A stretch of 64,000 nucleotides of DNA from Annulohypoxylon bovei var. microspora (Eukaryota > Ascomycota > Sordariomycetes > Xylariales > Hypoxylaceae): assembly GCA_022836615.1 (NCBI GenBank), contig MU405232.1, positions 290,461 through 354,460 of the forward strand, given 5' to 3'. A model generated the notes under the pieces. That model was not told the origin of the DNA. It worked only from the letters and a program-made list of their open reading frames with translations, and made no database searches. This document shows, piece after piece, positions 47,823-58,469 of this stretch. A program made the position numbers and the translations under genes. Within the stretch, counting starts at the first letter, position 1. Each line of letters begins with the position of its first letter.

Positions 47823-49717
47823 GTTGGATGTGGGTTTCCGGTCGGTGCGGCGAGAACGAGGGGATATATATTTAGACCGGGGGACGTTTCCGTCACCGTG
47901 GAATCTCAATCATTCGGAGTTGGGTTGGGTCGAGGATAAAGTACCTCGATGCAGTAGCTAAAAATGAAAAAAGAAGGGAGCGAAATTATCGTATATTGTA
48001 TTTCCAAGACAGAATATTCAATAGGAGGGGTCTTCGATTAATATTGGAAAGGGTGAGAGTATGGGAGGGTTGTTGTGGTTGATTGGAGAGGGATATTGGT
48101 CCTTGGTAACGGATTGGACTTGGCTCTTGGAGGGATGTCGGGTGTCAAGTGTCGTGTGTCGTCGTACTACTGATACACCTCTTTCGCCCGGTGCACCGCG
48201 CACGCACACTGGTCGCAAGATATCCTAGGACCTAGGTACCTGGTTCTGATTCCGGTCTAGTCGATAATACGCCCTGGGTCGCTATTGGTATGCAGGTACT
48301 ATTCAATCTGGCAGTGTGGTCGTCTCGCCTTGACGGATTAATTGAATGGGGAATGGAAATAATGGAAAGGAAAGGAAAATGAAAAAATGCCTGCCTTGCA
48401 GGTGTCGCGAATCACACACAAAAAAGTTGGAGAGGAATGGGAAAGAAGAAGAATGGTCGAGAAGACGGGAAGAAGGAATGAATCAATTCAGCTCTGGTTT
48501 AGGTTGGTATCTTGGTTACTGCGCCAGGTAACCGCAATCCACAATCCGCAATGCAAAGCTAGGTGACTTGTACCGTAACTAACTTTTCACCGCCGCTGTA
48601 GCCTGTCCTGTCTGTACTAGGTGACTTGTGACACCTAAATGGGATATGAGCGTCACGGGTTAAGGTGGATAGTAGGTACGAGTACGTACCGGGCTGGAAC
48701 ATCCGGATTGGTAGACATCGAAAGTGGCTTGATAAGGATAGTGTTACTTCCTGTTAGTCTTCCTGACGTAATTTCGCCCTACGGCACTAACATTCGGAAG
48801 GTGGCGGGAAGATCCCACCTCCTGCACTCCTGGAAACTCCTTGGATCACTTTCCCTTGTATCATGTATCATCGTCACCTGGTTCTATATTCTTGCCAATA
48901 ATTGACATTAATATTACATTTTATGATCTCCTGGCATCTTCTTAGGATGCACTCTGGCGCTTCACTTTTGTCTATTAATAATCAGTTCTGGATTCAATAT
49001 CGTATCCATATATCATTGCATTCCACACATATCTGTGTAAAAGGCTCGCCCAATTGTGCCAATGCTGTAATTCATGACCTCCTAGATAAGCGCGGATCTG
49101 CCAGGGGCTTGTATCAGCAAGCGCACACGTCTCAAAGTATTGTCTCTAGGCGCCTTTCCGGTCTCGAGATATTATGCACCAATACGCCAAAAACTTACAC
49201 ACTGTGGTCTGTTTACGGGATGCGGGAGACTAATTTGCAGTTCTTACTCTAATAAACAAGCTGGAACTGTTAATGCTTCTAAAGTCACCTAATATGCAAG
49301 TGATAAACACGGTCAGATGCAAATACAGAACATACTGACTATTATCCCCTATTTTGGAACCTCGCATTCAGAGAATCTCAGCTATCAATCAATTAGTCTC
49401 CGAGTACTTTGACCGTACCTCTGTTTCGGAGATAGTAAACAAGTAACATCCCAACGCCTAGCAAGTTCTAGGGTATAGCTTTTATAGTCCGCAACGACCA
49501 AATAGGTATCCATCTGACCTAAAAAACCCTCCGAATATAAACGCATAGTCCCTTGTGCAATATCATCCATGCCTGTTGGTCCAAGTTCCTTATGAACTCA
49601 CTGTGATAATCTATGTATTATGGCTAGCCTCCTCGCAACCAAGGCACTGGCTTTAGGGTCGTTGTGTTGATGAGCGTTTCGTAGCAATACTAAACGACGA
49701 AGTGCGTTCCGGCGTAT
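47823..49717. other. Intergenic region between SSH4 and SHG1
   Basis: About 1.9 kb; the left side is the SSH4 promoter and the right side the 3' flank of SHG1. A CCTAGGACCTAGGTACC motif lies at 48227-48243. Small frames show no recognisable product. Confidence 0.4.
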
Positions 49718-52456
49718 CTAACGAGGGCTTCGAGTTCGTCGTCGACTACGGCTGAGACTTCGATTCTTGCGGTCTCTCCTAGTTTCAACGCTTCGATCTC
49801 GTCGGTCTCTTCGATCCCGGTCTCTGTCTCGTCGCGACTCGGTACTTCTTTCGCGATGGCCTCGTCTATCTTTATCCCTGTCGCGATCTTTGTCGCGGTC
49901 GGGCTCACGCTCACGGTCTCTTTCGCGGTACCTCTGGCGCTCACGATCGCGATCGCGGTCACGGTCATGGTCTCGGTCTCTATCTCGGGCTCCCTCTCCG
50001 CGGTACCGATCGCGAGACCTACGGCGTTCGCGATCCGGACTCTTAGCCTTATCACGGCTTCGGTCGCGATCCCGACGACGACTCGGGCTTCTACTCCGAC
50101 TTCGCCGGCGCTCTCGTCGATCATCTCTATCTCGGTCTTTGTCCTTATCTTTGCGATCATCTTTATCCCGGTCCCGATCTCGTTCCCTATACTTGTCGGG
50201 TCGATCCCGGTCGCGATCGGCGGGCCTGTACCGGTCGATCTCTTCAGGCGCACGGGATCTCTTAATCTCGGGCGATCGGTCCCCTGTGCTCCACTTATCG
50301 TCGACGCCTGGAACGGGTAATCCTTTTTCGCGAGCCTCGCGCTGGGCAGCCAAATAAGCCTTAGCTTCCTGTTCACGCTTCTTGATCTCTCCTTGCTTCC
50401 AGGCTTCGGCATCTGTAAGTTCAGGTTTGCTAGACGTCGCCGGTCGAGAGCAAGATCGACTTCGAGACACGCGCGAGCGAACTCTCTCTGTTCGGGGCTT
50501 TGGTGAACGAGATCTATCTCGTCGATCGTCTCGTCGCTCGGGGCGGGTACGTGAGCGGCTCCGATCACGTTTGTCCCGGTCGTCTCTACGCTTAGTAGAT
50601 CGGCTTCGTTCTCTGTGCTCGGGTTTATACCTGTCCCGCGAACGACTTCTCTCGTTTCTATCGCGATGAGATCGCCCACGAGAGCGGCTCTTGTCTCGCT
50701 GCCCGGGCCGGTAAAAGTCCCTATCTCTCTCCGGGGGCCGGTCACGATCTCGGGAACGGCTGCGCTCTCGGCGATCTGTTCGATGCCTTGATCTGCTTCG
50801 ATCTCTTCTGTCAGGCTTGACACGGGATCCACTACGCTCTCGAACACGGTCGCGATCGCGATGTTTACGGTCATCTTCCGTGCCACGCGATCGATCACGG
50901 TGGTGTTTAGGTGGAATAGAACTGGGTCGTCGCTCGTCTTTGGCCTTGGTATCTTTGGAATCTTTCGAGCTCTTAACCTCTCTAAATTCAGTAGTCTCCT
51001 TAGATTGCTTAGACTCCTTAGATGACTTCGTATCCTTCGTATCCTTCGATTCCTTTGACTCCTTGGCATCCTTTGCTTCCTTAGATGCCTCCTTAGATGA
51101 TTCCTTCGATGATTCCTTAGATGCTTCCTTAGTATCTTTCACCGCATCTTTAGGTTCAGACTTCGCAAGCTCAGATGTCTTCTTAGGGTCCGAGTTCTTA
51201 ATGGATTCGCGACGTATAGGCTGAATCGCAGAAGCTGGTTTCGCCCTTCTGGGAGGCGGCACAAGGGCTTCGTCAATCTCAAGCTCAGGTTGCTTAACAG
51301 TACCTCTCTTGCTTTCTCGCAAGAGATCCTCAAGTGCTTCTTTCTCCAGTCTCTCGTGATCTTCCTTGGTAAGCGCCTTCTTAAGCTCCTCAGGCTTGCC
51401 CCGACCTCGGTCATCCCTAGTAGATTGATCACGGTGTCGGCGCTGTCGACTATCGCGACGACGGCTACGGCTACGGTCACGGTTTCGGTCTCTATCGCGA
51501 TCCCGGTCCCGATGACGCGACCTCTCCCGAGATCTGTGCCTCGATCGACTTCGGGATCTGCGTCGGGTGTCGCGATCCTGGTCTTTCTCTCGGTCCCGCT
51601 CTCTCGCCTTCCGACGTTCCTCTCTCTCCTTCTCTCGTTCACGCTCGCGCTCTGCTTCTTTCTTCTCGCGTTCGTGTCGCCGAGCATCCCGCTCTTCTTT
51701 ACGCTTGGCTTCAGCCTTCTCTATCTCACGTTCTCTCTCGCGTTCCCGTTTCTTACGCTCCTCTCGCTCAATCTTACGCTTCTCTTCTAGAATTTGCTCC
51801 TCCTTCGCTCTTAGTTCGCGTCGAATTCGATCACGCTCGTCTAAACTATGGGCTGATTCGGCTGCATATTCGTCATCTGTCTTAGAGCCGCGAATTTGTT
51901 CTTCCTTTGCTGCTTCGACACCGATTTCAATCTCGCGAAGTTGACGCATGCGCGTCTCGATAGCCTCGACATCGATAAGTTGGTCAAGGACTTCATCAGC
52001 TTTTTGATACACCCCAGATCGATCGAGGGCACCGTCAATAAGAGTAGCTGCCTTTCGGCGGTCGAGCGTCAAAAGTTGGGCCGGGTTGCGTTCAAGTTCC
52101 TGTTCTGCGACTTCGAGGATAGATTTGGTAACTTGCGCCTCGTAATCCTGTCCAATGAAACGAATTAGTTATTTAATAAATATGGTTATATGATAATATG
52201 ATACTATATTCTAGATAATTAATCGCGATTACTAGGTACTCACACTTTGCTCAAACTTCTCCCAAACTTGCTTTCGAATCGCGTCGTAGCCGCCCTTTTT
52301 CTTGAAGCTGTGCGCCAATCCCTCGATCGCTGAACGCGTAGCAGATGTTAATGGTAAATCTGAAGCCTTGAATTTTCGAGGTGGTAGGATAGTAGCGCCA
52401 GGAGCTGGAATAGTTGGTTGGTCTGCTGAGGCCATAGTCGCAGCCGATGAGGCCAT
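49718..52456 (-). CDS. SHG1: COMPASS complex subunit Shg1 with long RD/RS-rich tail (BOD1/SHG1 domain)
   Basis: Shg1 is an accessory subunit of the Set1/COMPASS histone H3K4 methyltransferase. Minus-strand exons 52244-52456 and 49718-52147 (donor GTGAGT, acceptor GGACAG) join in phase to about 880 residues. The BOD1/SHG1 domain is at about residues 28-140: FKASDLPLTSATRSAIEGLA, FKKKGGYDAIRKQVWEKFEQ, the junction SDYEAQVTKSILEVAEQEL, and TLIDGALDRSGVYQKADEVL. The rest is a coiled, charged Arg/Glu region and then several hundred residues of RD, RS and RE dipeptides with a KES/KDTK-type Lys-Ser repeat in the middle. Such arginine-rich tails occur in splicing and chromatin proteins and are likely phosphorylated. 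Yeast Shg1 is only about 140 residues, so most of this protein is extra to the domain. Start at 52456 (MASSAATMAS) is favoured over an in-frame ATG 27 bases upstream. Confidence 0.88.
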
Positions 52457-52981
52457 CTGGCCTGCACAGAAGTGATCAATCAAACGAAGAGATGTGCATA
52501 TAAATATAGAATCAAACTGAGTTCTTGACGCGACAAATTTCTAGAAGCTTGAATCACGGGTTGTAGGGGAGAAGGAAACAAGCTTGCGAAGAAATCAAAT
52601 CGAAAAGAAAGTTGATGAAGATGTAGGAACCTTGGAAGTTTAGTAGAGGTACAATTGGAGATTAAGCAGCCGCAGCCTTTAGGAAATCTAGAAATCTAGA
52701 AGGAGCTAATGGTATCGATAAGAAATGTACCCATAGGTACAAATCTCCGTTTGTGGTGGTCTGTGCATGAGCTTAGATTCCGGTCTGTTTGATTGGTGGT
52801 TTGAATTTACAACTGATGAACTTCAATTGTGTGATCCGGTCCTCATCAACGCATGCTATCTTGACCAACCGCAAATCACGAAAAGCCAACGTCATTTCAG
52901 GCCAATTCGGGTACCTGAAACATACGAATAAATCCCAAGAAAAAGCCCTATCGAGGCAATACTCCGCTCCTACCATCCACA
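52457..52981. promoter_or_regulatory. Divergent intergenic promoter region between SHG1 and the small membrane protein gene
   Basis: About 525 bases lie between two start codons on opposite strands. No specific control site is recognised. Confidence 0.4.
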
Positions 52982-53318
52982 ATGGTTCACAGAGCCCTTT
53001 TCTGGGCAGGCTTCGGTATGACCGCATAGGATCGCATAGGACCTCATATTAATCAGATAAGCTGGACGTGACTGACCTAGAAATACAGGCGTTGCTGTTC
53101 GCTTCTGGCAACTCGGCCTCGAAATGCGACCATTATTCAACCGAGGTTCTCTATGGGCCTACCCTGTCTTTGCTAGCGTCGGTGCAAGTTTCGGATACTG
53201 GCTACAAGGCGTCGACGAGAGGCAAGTGGCGGTTTTAGAGGAGCGGAAGCAGTCCCTTCTTCAAAAGAGGGCAAGGAAGGCTGCAAGAGATGCGGAGAAG
53301 GCGGAAGCCGCTACATGA
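52982..53318 (+). CDS. Small membrane protein, probable mitochondrial complex I accessory subunit
   Basis: Exons 52982-53015 and 53089-53318 (donor GTATGA, acceptor ATACAG) join to an 87-residue protein. It begins MVHRALFWAGFGVAVRFWQL and continues GLEMRPLFNRGSLWAYPVFA then SVGASFGYWLQGVDERQ, ending in a Lys/Arg/Ala-rich helix. There are two hydrophobic stretches (about residues 5-20 and 32-50), fitting a small inner-membrane protein. Without the first exon the product would lack its N terminus, so the short second exon alone is not the gene. I recall similar short fungal proteins annotated as NADH-ubiquinone oxidoreductase 14 kDa or NUXM-type subunits; that assignment is from memory and is not proven by motif. 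It is convergent with eIF2B delta. Confidence 0.78.
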
Positions 53319-53598
53319 AAGAAATATTAAGGTGCTCGTCATACTTGGTTCAGTGTATATATAATGAAGAACCAAGGCCCAAAAAGGTCGGCAATCAAGA
53401 AGGGCAAGCTGACAAGTCATATGCAGATAAAGCAGGCAGAAGAATCTCAGATAGTCAACGAGCTTGTATTTTCTGTCTAATGGCAAGAGCATTACTAGGA
53501 GCCTTGATATACATTTGAATTTTCAAGCAAGTCAAAAGCTTCTGCCTCGGCCTATATGCCTCATCATCTAACTACGTGTAATCTCAGTAGCCCCCCTT

Positions 53599-55044
53599 CT
53601 AGTTGGACTCCTCGAGTTTTCGTAGTAAATCCGGTACTGATGTAGGCTGTACAGTTCCTAACTCTGAGATGACAAGCGATAGATACTTGTCCGGAGTGGT
53701 GTCATATAAGAGCCTAAAAGATGCGCTTGAGCTTCGTTCGGGGTCGATCTCGTTGTACGTAAGGGAGTCGGTGGAAACTCGCTCGGTGATGTTGATAGTC
53801 TCGCAGAGGACAATGACTGGTATGTCAAACTGTTTTACGGCGATGGCGATGTCGCAAGTTCCTGAACGGGCATACATAGATCCGTTGTTGAACATAGACT
53901 CGGCGGAGACGAAAACCTTCGTGACACCTTGTAGATGGCATCTCAATCCGCCAAAGTCTCCATAATAAGACACTTTGATTCCTTTAGCAGTCAGGTTCTT
54001 TGCTAAAGCTTGGCCCTTTTTCTCGTATGGGTCATCGAGAACAACGACGTTGAATTTCCTCTCGGCGAACAAATGAGCTTGAAGGAGGGTGCGTTCAATA
54101 ATCGTACTCCGTCCAAATGTCAATATGACATCTCCGTCCTGAATCTTCCGTACGGCTTTCTCAGTAATGACAAAATCGGCCATACTGATTCGCTCCTGTA
54201 TGAAGGTGTCGATGCTGCTGCATAGCTCTTTCTTGGCCTCCAGTTCGGGAATATCTGGGTCAATCTTGCTGACTTGCAGTTTGAGCCAACGAATTGCATT
54301 TCCCATAGAAAAGCACATGGGCCGACATGCAGTGAGGTACTCAATCTGAGGGTTCAAGACATGAGGTGTTAAATGTCTTGCGAGTGTGTTACCAGGAGGG
54401 GTGGTGTACGAATCGATGACCTAATCCATTATTAGCATGGGTATATACTTGGGAACTTGATCTTATTAAATGAGAACACCTACCTTTTTAAAGGCTAGTA
54501 GGGTTGCCTTTAGTCGTGTGATACTTTCATCGATTGTGAATGTGGCCATCTGTTGACCCAGAGCTAGAACAGTAGGATGAACATCCTTGTCTGCTTGTGT
54601 GATAGGAATTCTCTTAGCCATAGAGAGATGACTGAAGCACTCGGGTATCGTGAATTTGGGTTCAGTCGGAGCAGCAGGTGCAGGTCCCTTAGATACTGCT
54701 TGTTTTCCTGCTGCTGGTGTAGTCGTTGCACCACCATCTTGCTTCCCCTTTGCTTTGCCACCCTTCACTTCACCTGCAGATGGACCTAATTGCCCAGGGG
54801 AGGATGATATAGCAGCTTCTCCCTTAACGACTTCTTTAGATACCTTTACTTGTGCTCGTCTTGCAGCTTTCTCCGCCTTAGCCTTTGCTTTCAATTCAGC
54901 GCCAGAAGGCTTAGATGGTTTCGCTTCTTCAGCTACCTCGCTCTTGACGTTCTTTTCTTTAGTTGGCGGAGGCTGAACCTTCTCGGCTTTGTCAGCTTGC
55001 TGGGAGGCAGCCTCCGGAGGAGACCCATCCTGCGTTGTTGACAT
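53599..55044 (-). CDS. GCD2: Translation initiation factor eIF2B subunit delta
   Basis: eIF2B is the guanine-nucleotide exchange factor for eIF2; delta is one of its regulatory subunits that sense eIF2 phosphorylation. Minus-strand exons 54484-55044 and 53599-54420 (donor GTAGGT, acceptor ATTAG) join in phase 0 to 460 residues. The first 130 residues are Lys/Ala/Pro-rich and probably disordered. The regulatory-subunit fold follows: FSHLSMAKRI, then across the junction FKKVIDSYTTPPGNTLARHL, and later DGDVILTFGRSTIIERTLLQ, FNVVVLDDPYEKKGQALAKN, GVTKVFVSAESMFNNGSMYA and RSGTCDIAIAVKQFDIPVIV. The length is usual for fungi. Start at 55044 (MSTTQDGSPP) is chosen; the hydrophobic stretch upstream in the same frame is more likely leader sequence. 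Confidence 0.95.
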
Positions 55045-55593
55045 AGTGAGGCTTCTGTGGCTACGGCTTTTCAAATAAAGAACTAGGATGAGAAATATGA
55101 AGAAGCCATAAAATAACATGAAAAGTGCAACGAATTACACGTGAGATCTAAACTTGGAGGGGAGATAAAAAATTGTCGAATAAAAATAGCTTCGAGAAGC
55201 TCTTTTCCGTTTTGCGATAAATTTAGAAATTTAGACGCGATCACTTTGAGTCACCCATAACGCGGGGTGTGTGCAAGGAATATTTCTTATCAATTTCAAG
55301 GGTAAATTATGTATGTACATACATACATATATGTATGTGATAGAGGGGTTAGGGGCTGGTGTTCGCACTGTATGCACTAGCCACATTCCGCCACACAGGC
55401 AAATAATGGATTATATACATACCTATTAATTCTAACATTAAATTCTAAAGAACGGTTTATTCGTATTGAAATGATCGTCACCAACTGTTACCATAATTTT
55501 ATTCTCAAGAAGTTTTCAAATTCTGAGTGGGAAACATGCTCTTCTATTGGATAAAAGAGGCGACGATAGCTGCAATATTTCTAAGGCTTGGAT
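55045..55593. other. Intergenic region between eIF2B delta and the F-box gene
   Basis: Contains the promoter of the eIF2B delta gene and an ATGTATGTACATACATACATATATGTATG-like palindromic stretch at 55310-55338. Only short parts of it are quoted elsewhere. No gene is seen. Confidence 0.4.
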
Positions 55594-56940
55594 TTAAAAA
55601 CGACGTATTCCACGCCTGATCGTGAGATCGTGACCAGCCGCCCTCACAGCCTTTTTAAACTCCGAAGGGGTTTTCCAGGTCCAGGGTTGAGGAGAAAAAC
55701 CTTGATCAGTATAAAATGTGCTCTCTTCGAATTCAATGTTCCATTCAGCAGGAGCATACGGTGAATTGATAGGTTCGTCTCGTTTCGGTACGTTGCACAT
55801 AATGTGTACCATGCCATAGAAACTACACCAAAAGTCCCTCAGGGCTGGCATTCTGGCGATTCCACGAGCTATCGCAATGAGAAAAGGGTCAAATGTTGTC
55901 GGGTCGGGACAATTACGGAATTCGTTATGCTCGCCGAGGTCCCATTCATCCTCTGCCGTCCCCCACGCACGATCACCAGTGAAGTACCAACGCCCATCAG
56001 GGGTCACTTTGGAGACTTGGAGGATTAGGCATCTGAGGGATTCCGAGATGTTTCCACACTCTTCATCTTGTGCAAATATTGCAGGCGACAATATAAAAAA
56101 ACCGCCAAATCCTGCTAGGTTCAGCATGGTTAAGTTCGGTAGCTTCAAGATGCGGTTCACAGCCAGGCTTAGGCGGTCATTTCCATATGCGCCGACATGA
56201 TTCTCGGGTTTCCAATTATCATTCAATGGGTTTTCATCATAAAGCATAATTTCTAAGACCTTAAGATGCTCGAAATTGGTCTCTAGTAATGTCGATGCCA
56301 AGGATTCTCTTAAACTGACCCTGAGATGATCCAACGAACGAGGAACATTGGCGATTTCCCAGTAAAGATACTCCATACGAGGTAAGGCTTTGTAAATCAT
56401 TGCCATGGTGCTTGGGAGAATGTCTATATGCTCGACTCGAATGTAGGTGACGAATGGCAGCGAAGGAAGGACTTGAAACCCGTGGAATCCGACGTGCTTG
56501 TGGCAGCCCCGGACGGCCTCGTAACTGATATCGTTTCTTGATAGACCTCTTATCGTGAGATGGAAGGATAGGCTTTTATCCGAACCTCGAGTGATGTTCC
56601 ATTTTTGTAGACTCTTGAAAATTCGACAAATGACCTTGGTGAAATGTTCGTCTCTCATCCCCTTGAGCACCTTGACCGGCCCCTAGCGTTGGGTAGTCTC
56701 ATCAGGTAACCATATATTAAGCCGAACGAATCGAACTAGAGAGCGACGCCGCGTATTTGCAAAAACAACATCGAATTCCTCCAATTGTTGTACATCGTGG
56801 ATCCTTTTGCTGATGTTGGTGAATGTTTTGATCTCGAGCAAAAGCTGGAACCTACGACATACGGTTGTATACGGTGCGAGGCTTCGTTGATCCAGATGGG
56901 ATAATATGCATAGCATCATTTCCTGTGGTAATCTATCCAT
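55594..56940 (-). pseudogene. F-box protein gene interrupted by one in-frame TAG
   Basis: On the minus strand the frame from ATG 56940 starts MDRLPQEMMLCILSHLDQRS followed by LAPYTTVCRRFQLLL, a typical F-box (a SKP1-binding motif of SCF ubiquitin ligases). It runs 85 codons to a TAG at 56683-56685. The same frame then continues without shift for another 362 codons to a stop at 55594, with content of an ascomycete F-box protein (for example LPRMEYLYWEIANVPRSLDH and LPNLTMLNLAGFGGF). No intron with acceptable signals removes the TAG. A CAG-to-TAG change would be a typical RIP mutation (CpA to TpA). The gene may thus be a recent pseudogene, a sequencing error, or encode only the short F-box peptide. 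No other inactivating change is evident. Confidence 0.75.
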
Positions 56941-57714
56941 ACTGATAATTTGATGGGGTCTAGTATCAAACTTGCAATGTTGATGGTGGAGTGAATACTT
57001 GCCTAAGCCATTTATAATTTTAGATCAGTAGTTTACACAGAGGATTGAACACATCAATAGAAGCCCTTATTAACTAACTGACTGAAAGAGTTGTTCCTTG
57101 GACCTTCCTTCTATCTATAACTAACAAGATGAACCTTCTATGCCAACATATGCATGTGGTTTAAACCCTCTGAGCCTCACTTGCCTGACATGGCGTTGAA
57201 AAGTTGAGGCCGTTATGATATTATTACCCCCTCAACTCTTCTCGGTACAACATCTGCACGACCACCAGACCTGCATGTGGTTTCTACATACACCCTGTGG
57301 CTGATTGGTACCTGCGTCTAAGTAATATGGACATCATGTATGTACCTAGAATTAGGGAGCACCTACCTTTTAGCCGGGTTCATATCCGACACCGGCTGAC
57401 CGGTTAACTCCAACTCGCAAGCGACATCTTTCCGACCCTCCCCTCGTCTGGGCGTTTCCCTAGAAAAAAAAAGTCGGAAAGATGCCGTATCGAGGTCCGA
57501 CTAAGCCACTCAACCCGTAAACCCCGCGAAACGACCCCGCGCCCCCCAAGACGGCTTTCCCGATCAGATGGTACATAAAGGTACCTAGGTAAGTATAGGT
57601 AAGAGCTGGAGCTTAAGGTCTTAGGTCTGCATGTCAGGTCGAAATTCATCATACTAACATAATAACCATCCACCTGGGTTTAAACGGCAAACGATAGTAC
57701 GAAATCTGCTAACC
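56941..57714. other. Transition from gene-rich DNA to the AT-rich block
   Basis: The upstream region of the F-box gene, of ordinary composition, with an AGGTACCTAGG motif at 57580-57590. Composition changes abruptly at about 57715. No gene is supported. Confidence 0.45.
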
Positions 57715-58388
57715 CACCTTTTCAATTAAGGTATTAAAATGTATATAGTAAAAATATATAATATATAATAAAAACATATTGTATTAAAAAAGGTATAAGG
57801 GATTATAATGTTAAAAAACGTTGTAATATTTAATGAATATTTAAGTAAAGGATGTTTTTTTACATTTATTTCATTTAAATAAGTTTTAAAAAGCTTTTAT
57901 ATTAATATGTTTAAATTAATGAATAAATATATAACAAAAATCAAAAATTAATAACGAATTTAATTTATTTATTAAAAACGGAAGTTAATAAAAAACGTTC
58001 TTTACTTAAGTTTTTATAAGATAATATATATAAAACTTTATTATTTTTAAAAGTTATATTAATTATTATTAATTTTATAAATAATGTATAATTTTAATTA
58101 AAATATAAATGTTATATTAAGCTTAAAGAAATATAAAATAATAATATTATAACATTAAAAATTATTAACGTTAAAAGGGTATTATAAACGAAGCGTGTAA
58201 TAATAATTTATTAAGGTTATTAATATAAGTAATAAATGGTTAATATTAATTATAAGATAATAAAAACGATGATTAATAATAATAATTATTAATTAAATGT
58301 TATAAATGAAGGTTTTAAATTAAAATGTAAATGGTAATCGTTATTATTAAGTTTTATTAAAAAATTCAAAGGGTAATAACGGTAATTA

Positions 58389-58469
<81 letters not shown>

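Noticed and set aside
49690..51069. 459-codon frame, and long plus-strand frames over 49767-51944
   Set aside because: They lie in other frames of the RD/RS-rich tail of SHG1. Arginine- and serine-codon repeats keep several frames open, and only the SHG1 frame connects to a conserved domain.
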